Origin: Ensifer sp. BR816 | Lineage (GTDB): Bacteria > Pseudomonadota > Alphaproteobacteria > Rhizobiales > Rhizobiaceae | DNA: 64,000 bases | Reading direction: 5' to 3' | Assembly: GCF_000378985.1 (NCBI RefSeq) | Contig: NZ_KB905370.1 | Coordinates: 4,710,799 to 4,774,798, forward strand | Shown: positions 45,526 through 53,493 of the stretch, piece by piece | Layout of the letters: each line of letters opens with the position of its first letter | Numbering within the stretch: position 1 is the first letter of the stretch | Position numbers and translations under genes: made by a program | Notes under the pieces: model-generated | Database searches by the model: none | Told to the model about the DNA's origin: nothing | What the model saw: the letters and a program-made list of their open reading frames with translations, nothing else

Positions 45526-46161
45526 ATGTCGGCGAGAGGCTTGATCACGGGCGAAGACGGGCTGCAGCGTTGCGCCTGGCACGGCAATCTCGAAGATTAT
45601 CGCCGCTATCATGATGAGGAATGGGGACGCCCGGTGACAGACGACCACCGGCTGTTCGAAAAGATCTGCCTGGAAGGCTTCCAGTCGGGCCTCTCCTGGC
45701 TGACGATCCTGAGGAAGCGCGCGGCGTTTCGCGCGGCTTTCGCCGGCTTCGACTTTGACATGGTTGCCGAATTCGGCGAGGCGGACATCGAGCGCTGCCT
45801 CGCCGACTCCGGCATCGTCCGCCATCGCGGCAAGATCGTCTCGACCATCAACAATGCGCGGCGGGCAAAGGAGCTGCGATCGGAATTCGGCTCGCTCGCC
45901 GTCTATTTTTGGGCACATGAACCGCAGGGAAGCGAGCGCCCCAGTGTCGTGGACTACGAGACGCTGATCGCCAACCCGACAACGCCGACCTCGGTCCGGA
46001 TTTCGAAGGACCTGAAGAAGCGCGGCTGGAGCTTCGTCGGCCCCACCACCGTCTATGCCTTCATGCAGGCCATGGGGCTCGTCAACGACCATCTGGAAGG
46101 CTGCTTCTGCCGTGCCGGAATCGAGGACATGCGGCGGAAGCTTGTCCGGCCGGCTGCATGA
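45526..46161 (+). CDS. tag: DNA-3-methyladenine glycosylase I
   Basis: Predicted 211 residues. Removes 3-methyladenine from alkylated DNA. Family motifs: LQRCAWHGNLEDYRRYHDEE with the zinc-binding cysteine and histidine, WGRPVTDDHRLFEKICLEGF, QSGLSWLTILRKRAAFRAAF, and the C-terminal GLVNDHLEGCFCRAGIE with remaining zinc ligands. The gene is divergent from the second L,D-transpeptidase. Confidence 0.94.
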   Translation: MSARGLITGEDGLQRCAWHGNLEDYRRYHDEEWGRPVTDDHRLFEKICLEGFQSGLSWLTILRKRAAFRAAFAGFDFDMVAEFGEADIERCLADSGIVRHRGKIVSTINNARRAKELRSEFGSLAVYFWAHEPQGSERPSVVDYETLIANPTTPTSVRISKDLKKRGWSFVGPTTVYAFMQAMGLVNDHLEGCFCRAGIEDMRRKLVRPAA

Positions 46162-46215
46162 CCGCCTGCATTGCAGTCGCCCTCCCCGATTGCCAGGCGG
46201 GAAGGGCGGTCGCCT

Positions 46216-46584
46216 CTAGCCGCCGTGCTCGGCGAGCCATTCCTTCATCATCTTGATCTCACCCTCCTGGGCTTTGATGATGTCTTCCGCCAGTTTGCGG
46301 ATCGCTTCATCCTTGCCGTGCTCGAGTTCGACCTTGGCCATGTCGATCGCGCCCTGGTGGTGAGCGATCATGCCGCGCACGAAGTCGACGTCGGCTTTGC
46401 CGGTAAAGACGATGTCCATGGCCTTGTGCATCCTGGCGTTCGCTTCGGCGAAGGCCTTGCTCGACGGTGCCACGCTGGCCGCCGTCGAGTCTTGATGCAT
46501 GCCTTGATGGCTCTCCTCGGCGAGGGCGGGCATGCCGACCAATCCGGCAACAAGCAAAGCAGCGGTGATCCTTTTCAGGGACAT
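46216..46584 (-). CDS. DUF305 secreted protein
   Basis: Predicted 122 residues from ATG 46584. A signal peptide (MSLKRITAALLVAGLVGMPA, ending ALAEE) is followed by a DUF305 helical domain with the characteristic VRGMIAHHQGAIDMAKVELE. DUF305 proteins bind or occur with copper systems in many bacteria and are periplasmic. It lies directly downstream of a second small secreted gene with a CxxC motif, so they may act together. Confidence 0.88.
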   Translation of the reverse strand: MSLKRITAALLVAGLVGMPALAEESHQGMHQDSTAASVAPSSKAFAEANARMHKAMDIVFTGKADVDFVRGMIAHHQGAIDMAKVELEHGKDEAIRKLAEDIIKAQEGEIKMMKEWLAEHGG

Positions 46585-46654
46585 AAGTGTGCCTTTCCAT
46601 TCATGCGAGTTTTGAGATTTGTTGCTGTGCGCCAGGGAAGCTCGTCGCGTCCGC

Positions 46655-47047
46655 TCAGATGCGCCAGCTTTCGATGGACAGGTTGGGTTTGGGCGGTGGG
46701 GACTGGGGTTCGACAGCCTGGTCGGGCAGCGCCGCTTGTTGTTGCGGCGAGAGCCGTATCGAAAGCCCCACGGATCGCGTGAGCCCAAGGGGCGCCGCCT
46801 GGATCGCGACACAGGCCGAGCAGAGCGCAGGGTGTCCTGGTTTTGCCGAACTCGGACAATGGGCCTGCTGCACACAATGGCTGCCATGATCAGCGGAGGC
46901 GTGCTGCATTCTACCTGAGGCCGCTGCGTCGTGACGATGCGCACTCACCGTCGCCGCCGCAAGATCATGCGCCCAGGCGATCGCGGGAAGGGCTCCGCCA
47001 AGCGGGGCGGACAGAAGCAGCAGGATGATGGCGAGCCAGCGAAGCAT
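46655..47047 (-). CDS. small secreted protein, DUF2946-like
   Basis: Predicted 130 residues from ATG 47047. The N-terminal hydrophobic segment (MLRWLAIILLLLSAPLGGAL) is a signal or anchor. The rest is rich in histidine and cysteine: SAHRHDAAASGRM, SADHGSHCVQQAHCPSS, and PALCSACVAIQAAP, resembling DUF2946 proteins associated with copper handling. The gene is upstream of the DUF305 gene with a 70-base gap. The family match is tentative; the reading frame and composition are convincing. Confidence 0.65.
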   Translation of the reverse strand: MLRWLAIILLLLSAPLGGALPAIAWAHDLAAATVSAHRHDAAASGRMQHASADHGSHCVQQAHCPSSAKPGHPALCSACVAIQAAPLGLTRSVGLSIRLSPQQQAALPDQAVEPQSPPPKPNLSIESWRI

Positions 47048-47123
47048 GCCGGCAAGATAGGCTACCCGATCTGGAATAAGAAGAGGCGGCACCAGGAGAT
47101 CGCCAAGTCGTGATCGCCCTGCA

Positions 47124-47552
47124 TCAAGCCGGCAGCGCCGCTCCACTCCGGGGAACCGCGAAGACGCCCTGCAGGGAGCCTCCCGCGCCGTGCTCGCTGA
47201 GCGTTGAATTTCCGATGCAGCAAAGTTGGTATGAGATCCCGCGAGGCCGGCGGACCATCGCAGAAAAACAGAAGGACGAGGACGTTGCGGTCGCCTGCTC
47301 CAGGATGCCCAGGATCGTCGCCCGATCTTCCTGGTCACAGGCGCGCACGAGGTCGATGATGCCGCAGGGATTCTGCCTAAGCCCAAGGAGCGAAAGGGTC
47401 CGCAGGCCGACCATGAAGGCGCCGCTGTCGACGTCACAGCGCCATGGGTCGATCATGTAGCCCGCCTTCGCGAGCATGCGGGTCCAGGCTCCGTGGGTTT
47501 CCGGATTCAGCGGTCTTATCGCTGCCGCCCCGGGCGTCATGACAGTCAGCAT
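47124..47552 (-). CDS. orphan PAS-like domain protein
   Basis: Predicted 142 residues. The body reads like one PAS domain (residues 35-135): WRCDVDSGAFMVGLRTLSLL, VRACDQEDRATILGILEQAT, and FCFSAMVRRPRG followed by a final strand with GVFAVPR. There is no output domain. Single-domain PAS proteins in rhizobia are of unknown role. Divergent from hisS. The C-terminus beyond residue 130 is less typical, and the frame could be a fragment. Confidence 0.55.
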   Translation of the reverse strand: MLTVMTPGAAAIRPLNPETHGAWTRMLAKAGYMIDPWRCDVDSGAFMVGLRTLSLLGLRQNPCGIIDLVRACDQEDRATILGILEQATATSSSFCFSAMVRRPRGISYQLCCIGNSTLSEHGAGGSLQGVFAVPRSGAALPA

Positions 47553-47796
47553 TTTGCCAAAGTCTCCGTTGAAGCCCTCGTCTCGATCGGCTTAACTTAT
47601 AAGCGTACCGATAACGATTTACAATCATCGCTTTGTTATCGCCAGCCATCAAGCCGGAACGCTTTTCCGCGCAGCCAGGTTCCGTACCCCTTTCGGATGT
47701 CCGGCCGGTAGTCCTTTGTCGACCGCTGCCCTTGCCGCCCTTGACGCGATCCGGTAGGGAAGGCCCCGACCTAGCTTGAAGCCCGGAATGCCTTCC

Positions 47797-49311
47797 ATGA
47801 ACGACAAACCCAAGAAACCGCAGAAGCTCAAGGCGCGCCTGCCGCGCGGCTTTGTCGACCGTTCGGCCGACGATATCCGCGCCGTCGACGAGATGATCAT
47901 GAAGATCCGCGAGGTCTATGAGCGCTACGGTTTCGACCCCGTGGAAACGCCGCTGTTCGAATATACGGATGCGCTTGGCAAGTTCCTTCCCGACAGCGAT
48001 CGCCCGAACGAAGGCGTCTTCTCGCTGACGGACGACGACGAGCAATGGATGAGCCTGCGCTACGACCTGACGGCGCCGCTTGCAAGGCACGTGGCGGAGA
48101 ATTTCAACGAGATCCAGCTACCCTATCGCACCTATCGCGCCGGTTATGTGTTCCGCAACGAAAAGCCGGGGCCGGGCCGCTTCCGCCAATTCATGCAGTT
48201 CGATGCCGATACTGTCGGTGCCGCCGGCGTCCAGGCCGATGCCGAGATGTGCATGATGATGGCGGACACGATGGAGGCGCTCGGGATTGCGCGCGGCGAC
48301 TATGTGATCCGCGTCAACAACCGCAAGGTCCTGGATGGCGTGCTGGAGGCGATCGGTCTCGGTGGCGACGACCAGGCGAACGCGCGGCTCGCCGTCCTGC
48401 GTGCCATCGACAAGCTCGACAAGTTCGGCCCCGAAGGCGTGCGCCTGCTTCTCGGCGAGGGGCGCAAGGACGAGAGCGGCGACTTCACCAAGGGTGCCGG
48501 GCTCGACGTGGAGCAGATCCGCAGGATCCTCTTCTTCGTCGGCATCACCGACTATGCGAAGAGCGCCGATGAACTCGCCGAGCTCGTCGCCGGTACGGCG
48601 CGTGGTGCGGAGGGCGTCCAGGAACTGAACACGATCCGCAGTCTCGTCCTCAGCGCCGGCTATGACGCAGATCGCATCAAGATCGACCCGTCGGTCGTCC
48701 GCGGCCTCGAATATTACACCGGTCCGGTTTTCGAGGCCGAGCTGCAGTTTGCCGTCACCAACGAGAAGGGCGAGAAGGTCGTGTTCGGCTCGGTCGGCGG
48801 CGGTGGCCGCTATGACGGTCTCGTCTCGCGCTTCATGGGCCAGCCGGTGCCGGCAACGGGCTTCTCGATCGGCGTGTCGCGGCTGATGACGGCGTTAAAG
48901 AATCTCGGCAAGCTGGGTGTTGAAGAGGTGGTTGCGCCGGTCGTCGTCTGCGTTATGGACCGCGACCTCGACAGCATGGGCCGCTACCAGCGCTTCGTGC
49001 AGCAATTGCGCCATTCCGGCATCCGCGCCGAAATGTACCAGGGCAACAAGAAGAATTTCGGCGACCAGCTCAAATATGCCGACCGCCGCGGCTCGCCGAT
49101 CGCCATCATCCAGGGCGGCGACGAACGCGCGTCGGGCGTCGTTCAGATCAAGGACCTGATCGAGGGCAAGCGGCTTTCGGGCGAGATCGAGGACAATGTC
49201 GCCTGGCGCGAGGCGCGTGTCGCCCAGGTCTCCGTCTCGGAGAGTGAGCTCGTCGCAAAGGTCTGCGAGATTCTGGCAGAACAGGCCGAGGACCGGAAAA
49301 GGGCAGGCTGA
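47797..49311 (+). CDS. hisS: histidyl-tRNA synthetase
   Basis: Predicted 504 residues from ATG 47797 ([20 protein letters not shown]). Class II synthetase: motif 1 region [20 protein letters not shown], motif 2 [20 protein letters not shown], histidine A/B signatures [14 protein letters not shown] and [10 protein letters not shown], and motif 3 near [15 protein letters not shown]-terminal anticodon-binding domain follows (residues 400-495). First of three overlapping genes hisS-hisZ-hisG; the stop overlaps the hisZ start by one base. Confidence 0.95.
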   Translation: MNDKPKKPQKLKARLPRGFVDRSADDIRAVDEMIMKIREVYERYGFDPVETPLFEYTDALGKFLPDSDRPNEGVFSLTDDDEQWMSLRYDLTAPLARHVAENFNEIQLPYRTYRAGYVFRNEKPGPGRFRQFMQFDADTVGAAGVQADAEMCMMMADTMEALGIARGDYVIRVNNRKVLDGVLEAIGLGGDDQANARLAVLRAIDKLDKFGPEGVRLLLGEGRKDESGDFTKGAGLDVEQIRRILFFVGITDYAKSADELAELVAGTARGAEGVQELNTIRSLVLSAGYDADRIKIDPSVVRGLEYYTGPVFEAELQFAVTNEKGEKVVFGSVGGGGRYDGLVSRFMGQPVPATGFSIGVSRLMTALKNLGKLGVEEVVAPVVVCVMDRDLDSMGRYQRFVQQLRHSGIRAEMYQGNKKNFGDQLKYADRRGSPIAIIQGGDERASGVVQIKDLIEGKRLSGEIEDNVAWREARVAQVSVSESELVAKVCEILAEQAEDRKRAG

Positions 49312-50453
49312 TGCCGCTGATCAACCTTCCGGCCTTTGCCGGCGACCTGCTTGCCGATTTCGAGCGGTTGAAGACGCTGCGCGTCGACACGCCGGTCATC
49401 CAGCCGGCCGAGCCCTTTCTGGACATGGCCGGAGAAGACCTGCGCCGGCGGATCTTCATGACGGAAAGCGAGACCGGCGAGAGCCTCTGCCTGCGCCCGG
49501 AGTTCACCATTCCGGTCTGTCTTCGCCATATCGAGACCGCAACCGGCACGCCGCAGCGCTACGCCTATCTCGGCGAGGTGTTCCGGCAGCGCCGCGAGGG
49601 GTCAAGCGAATTCTACCAGGCGGGCATAGAGGACCTCGGCGACACCGATACGGCCTCTGCCGACGCGCGGGCGATCGGCGACGCAATGCTGGTGCTTGCC
49701 AACCGGCTGCGGGGTAGGCGGCTGAAGGTGACGCTCGGTGACCAGTCCGTCTTCGAGGCGGTCATTGCCGCCTGCGGGTTGCCGGGCGGCTGGCAAAAAC
49801 GCTTGATCCATGCCTTCGGCGACCCGAAACAATTGCAGAAGCTCCTGGGCGAGCTTGCCGACCCCAAGTCCCCCGGTGTCTTCGGTCCCGAAGTAGAGCG
49901 GCTCGCCATCATGGGCATCCTCGATGATGAGCAGCGGCTCGTCGCCCATCTCGCCGAGACGATGGAGGCAACCGGCTATTCCACCAATGCCAGCCGTTCG
50001 CCGCGCGACATCGCCCGCCGCCTGAAGGAGAAGATGGAGCTTGCGACGACGCGGCTCGACAAGGCGGCACTCGCCGTCATGCGCGAGTTCCTCGCCTTCG
50101 ACGTGCCGCTCGCCGAGGCTCCGGCGGCGCTCCATGCATTCGCCAGGAAGTCGAAACTGAAGATCGACGGCGCATTATCGCTCTTCGACGCGCGGGTCGC
50201 GGCGCTTGCCAAGGCGGGCGCCGATCCCAGTCTCATCCGCTACCGCGCCGCCTTCGGCCGTCCGCTCGACTACTATACCGGCCTCGTCTTCGAGATCGAA
50301 GCCGAGGGAGCGCCGGCGGTGCTTGCCGGTGGCGGCCGCTTCGATCGTCTGCTGACTTTGCTCGGCGCCCGCGAGCATATTCCGGCGGTCGGTTTTTCTC
50401 TCTGGCTCGACCGGATCGAACGGGCCATCGCTGCCGCAGGGGGCGCGGAATGA
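49311..50453 (+). CDS. hisZ: ATP phosphoribosyltransferase regulatory subunit
   Basis: Predicted 380 residues; a HisS paralog without aminoacylation activity that pairs with short HisG. It retains a degenerate class II core: [57 protein letters not shown], and [14 protein letters not shown]. The ATG overlaps the hisS stop (tgATG), and the end overlaps hisG by four bases. Together with HisG it forms the hetero-octameric enzyme starting histidine synthesis and responding to histidine. Confidence 0.94.
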   Translation: MPLINLPAFAGDLLADFERLKTLRVDTPVIQPAEPFLDMAGEDLRRRIFMTESETGESLCLRPEFTIPVCLRHIETATGTPQRYAYLGEVFRQRREGSSEFYQAGIEDLGDTDTASADARAIGDAMLVLANRLRGRRLKVTLGDQSVFEAVIAACGLPGGWQKRLIHAFGDPKQLQKLLGELADPKSPGVFGPEVERLAIMGILDDEQRLVAHLAETMEATGYSTNASRSPRDIARRLKEKMELATTRLDKAALAVMREFLAFDVPLAEAPAALHAFARKSKLKIDGALSLFDARVAALAKAGADPSLIRYRAAFGRPLDYYTGLVFEIEAEGAPAVLAGGGRFDRLLTLLGAREHIPAVGFSLWLDRIERAIAAAGGAE

Positions 50454-51145
50454 CGATTACCATTGCGCTGCCGTCCAAGGGCCGGATGAAGGACGATGCC
50501 TCGGCCATCTTCGAGCGCGCCGGCTTGAAGATCGTCGCGGTCGGCAACGACCGCTCCTATCGCGGACGCGTCGAGGGCTGGGACGATGTCGAAGTCGCCT
50601 TCCTGTCGGCTTCCGAAATCTCCCGCGAGGTCGGCAGCGGCGCCTTCGATTTCGGCGTGACCGGCGAGGACCTGGTGCGCGAAGGCATTGCCGACGCCGA
50701 TGCGCGCGTCGAATTCGCCGCCCGGCTCGGCTTCGGCCATGCAGATGTCGTCGTCGCGGTGCCGGAAGTCTGGTACGACGTCGATACCATGGCCGATCTC
50801 GGCGATGTCGCGGCCGATTTCCGCGCCCGCCATGGCCGCCGGCTCGCGATCGCCACCAAATACTGGCGGCTGACGCAGCAGTTCTTCTCCGGCAGCCACG
50901 GCATCCAGCTCTATCGCATTGTCGAAAGCCTGGGCGCGACCGAGGGTGCGCCGGCCTCCGGCTCGGCCGACATCATCGTCGATATCACCTCGACCGGCTC
51001 CACCTTGAAGGCGAACCATCTGAAGATCCTCTCGGACGGTGTGATCCTGCGCTCCGAAGCCTGCCTCGTCCGGGCCCGCAAGGCGGCCCATGAAGGCAAT
51101 CCGGCCATCGATCGCATCATTTCATCCGTGCGCTCGGCCCTCTGA
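50450..51145 (+). CDS. hisG: ATP phosphoribosyltransferase catalytic subunit, short form
   Basis: Predicted 231 residues. Condenses ATP with PRPP, the first step of histidine synthesis. The sequence starts [20 protein letters not shown] and has the PRPP-binding segment [20 protein letters not shown]. The length lacks the C-terminal regulatory domain of the long form, which explains the need for hisZ next door. It overlaps hisZ by four bases (ATGA). Confidence 0.95.
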   Translation: MTITIALPSKGRMKDDASAIFERAGLKIVAVGNDRSYRGRVEGWDDVEVAFLSASEISREVGSGAFDFGVTGEDLVREGIADADARVEFAARLGFGHADVVVAVPEVWYDVDTMADLGDVAADFRARHGRRLAIATKYWRLTQQFFSGSHGIQLYRIVESLGATEGAPASGSADIIVDITSTGSTLKANHLKILSDGVILRSEACLVRARKAAHEGNPAIDRIISSVRSAL

Positions 51146-51252
51146 ACCGTCGCAAGATCGGAATTTCGCTCCGGGACTGACAAATGCAACCGTGGCGACC
51201 TATGTAGGGACGGCGAACACCCATCATCCCACCATTCACCTCGAGGCATCCT

Positions 51253-51960
51253 ATGGCTGATCTTTCCTCTTTCCCGATCACGAGCCGCTGGCCGGCGAAG
51301 AATCCAGACATTATCCAGCTCTATTCGCTGCCGACGCCGAATGGCGTGAAGATCTCGATCGCTTTGGAAGAACTCGGATTGCCCTATGAGGCGCACCGCA
51401 TCGCCTTCGATGCGAACGAGCAGAAGTCGCCCGAATTCGTCTCGCTCAACCCGAACGGCCGCATCCCGGCCATCATCGATCCGAACGGGCCGGACGGCAA
51501 ACCGATCGGCCTCTTCGAATCCGGTGCGATCCTCGTCTACCTCGCGGAAAAGACCGGCAAGCTCATTCCGGCCGATCCGGCCGGCCGCTATGAGACGCTG
51601 TGCTGGGTGATGTTCCAGATGGGCGGCGTCGGGCCGATGCTCGGCCAGTTCGGCCATTTCTTCAAATTTGCGGCAGAAAAGGTCGCCAACAACTCCTACC
51701 CGGTGGAACGCTACCGCGACGAGGCAAAGCGTCTGCTCGGCGTTCTCGAAGCGCGGCTGGAAGGCCGGCAGTGGCTGATGGGCGACCAGTACACCATTGC
51801 CGACATCGCCACCTATCCCTGGGTCGAAGGCGCACGCAAGTTCTATGGCGGTGCCGAAGTGCTCGACTACAAGAGCTTCCCGAACGTGATGGCCTGGGTC
51901 GAGCGCGGTCTGGCACGCCCGGCCGCGCAGAAGGGCATCGAAATCCCGCGCAAGGAATGA
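51253..51960 (+). CDS. glutathione S-transferase, YfcG/Ure2-like
   Basis: Predicted 235 residues. Thioredoxin-like N-terminal domain (residues 20-105): QLYSLPTPNGVKISIALEEL, with TPN in place of the catalytic position seen in nu-class enzymes, and LFESGAILVYLAEKTGK as the glutathione-binding ES motif. The C-terminal helical domain has GDQYTIADIATYPWVEGARK. Members have disulfide reductase activity with glutathione. It follows hisG after 107 bases. Confidence 0.9.
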   Translation: MADLSSFPITSRWPAKNPDIIQLYSLPTPNGVKISIALEELGLPYEAHRIAFDANEQKSPEFVSLNPNGRIPAIIDPNGPDGKPIGLFESGAILVYLAEKTGKLIPADPAGRYETLCWVMFQMGGVGPMLGQFGHFFKFAAEKVANNSYPVERYRDEAKRLLGVLEARLEGRQWLMGDQYTIADIATYPWVEGARKFYGGAEVLDYKSFPNVMAWVERGLARPAAQKGIEIPRKE

Positions 51961-52099
51961 TCCTGGCCGTCCCGTCCCGAGTTGACGAAACTCGGGACGG
52001 GAGGCTACGGATAGGCGGCAGAACGAGGCAATATGTGTGCGGTTTTCCGCCCGCACCTGCTCTCGGCTTTGGAATCGGCTGTCCAAACGGGTGGGAAAC

Positions 52100-53317
52100 G
52101 TGTCGGGAAGACTTGTTGTTATCGGTGGCGGCCAGGCGGCCTTCGCTCTCGTTGCCAAGCTCCGTGCATTGCAGGACGCTCGCCCGATCACCATCCTCGC
52201 TGCCGAGGCGAGCCTTCCCTATCAGCGCCCGCCGCTCTCCAAGAAATACCTGCTTCGCGAAATGACGCTCGACCGGCTGCTCTATCGGCCGGAGCCGTGG
52301 TATGTGGAACACGGGATCGAGATTCGCCTGTCGACAACCGTCACCCGGGTGGACCGTCACGCAAGAGAAGTCACGCTCGACGACGGCTCGAAGCTTGCCT
52401 ACGACACGCTGGCTTTCACAACGGGCGCCACGCCGCGCCGGCTACCGGCGGCGATCGGCGGCGACCTCGCAGGCGTCTATGTGGTGCGCGATTTCAAGGA
52501 TGCGGACCGGCTTGCCGAGGAGATGAAGCCGGAGCGGCGGGCCTTGGTGGTCGGCGGCGGCTATATCGGCCTGGAGGCGGCGGCAGTTGCCCGCACTTGT
52601 GGGCTGGACGTCACCGTGATCGAGATGGCGGACCGTATCCTGCAGCGTGTGGCGTCCGCCGCGACCTCCGCGATCGTCCGCGAGATCCACCGCTCGCATG
52701 GGGTCGATGTCCGCGAGCGGATGGGCCTTCATCGGTTGATCGGCGAAGACGGAAAGGTGACCGCGGCGGAACTCTCCGATGGCTCGGTCATCCCGGTCGA
52801 CGTCGTCATCGTCGGCATCGGCGTGGCGGCAAACGATGCCCTGGCGCATGATGCGGGCCTCGAAACTGCCAACGGCATCCTGGTCGACAGCCACGGCCGG
52901 ACATCCGATCCGGCGATCTTTGCGATCGGCGACTGCGCGGTGCTCCCCTGGCAGGACATGCGCGTCCGTCTCGAATCCGTCCAGAACGCCGTGGACCAGG
53001 CGGAAGCGGTCGCCGCCATTCTCGCCGGCGGTTCCGCGCCCTATGACCCCAAGCCCTGGTTCTGGTCGGACCAGTATGACGTCAAGCTGCAGATCGCCGG
53101 TTTCGGGCTTGGCCACGACGAAACCCTGGTCCGCCCCGGCCAGCGCGAGGGCAGCGTCTCGATCTGGTACTTCCGCCAGGGCAAGCTGATCGCCGTCGAC
53201 GCCATCAACGACGCCAAGGCCTATGTGACCGGCAAGAAGCTGCTCGAAGCGGGCGTGACGCCCGATCCTGCGCTCCTGGCCGATCCGCAGATCGACCTCA
53301 AGTCGTTGCTGGCATAG
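52100..53317 (+). CDS. ferredoxin-NAD(P)+ reductase of the rubredoxin/ferredoxin reductase type
   Basis: Predicted 405 residues from GTG 52100, which gives VSGRLVVIGGGQAAFALVAK, the expected N-terminus; earlier in-frame GTG 52037 adds unlikely residues. It contains two Rossmann motifs: FAD at VVIGGGQAAFALVAKL and NAD(P) at ALVVGGGYIGLEAAAVA. The second FAD site is IFAIGDCAVLPWQ. The C-terminal reductase domain contains PKPWFWSDQYDVKLQIAG. It would reduce a ferredoxin for a cytochrome P450 or dioxygenase, but no such partner gene is adjacent. Confidence 0.9.
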   Translation: MSGRLVVIGGGQAAFALVAKLRALQDARPITILAAEASLPYQRPPLSKKYLLREMTLDRLLYRPEPWYVEHGIEIRLSTTVTRVDRHAREVTLDDGSKLAYDTLAFTTGATPRRLPAAIGGDLAGVYVVRDFKDADRLAEEMKPERRALVVGGGYIGLEAAAVARTCGLDVTVIEMADRILQRVASAATSAIVREIHRSHGVDVRERMGLHRLIGEDGKVTAAELSDGSVIPVDVVIVGIGVAANDALAHDAGLETANGILVDSHGRTSDPAIFAIGDCAVLPWQDMRVRLESVQNAVDQAEAVAAILAGGSAPYDPKPWFWSDQYDVKLQIAGFGLGHDETLVRPGQREGSVSIWYFRQGKLIAVDAINDAKAYVTGKKLLEAGVTPDPALLADPQIDLKSLLA

Positions 53318-53493
53318 CGGCGGGCCGCCGCCCCGGCGGCTCCGGCTACGCGAGAATTCGTTAACACTGTCTGGTTGAATTGGCGCCGGGCTCGCCCATT
53401 TTTCATCCTTCCTTAAAGAGAGCAAAGCGAACAGATAGCGCCCGACGTGGGACAAGCGCGTGCGGGGCTGTGCGTTTATTTGGGCGACCTGCG

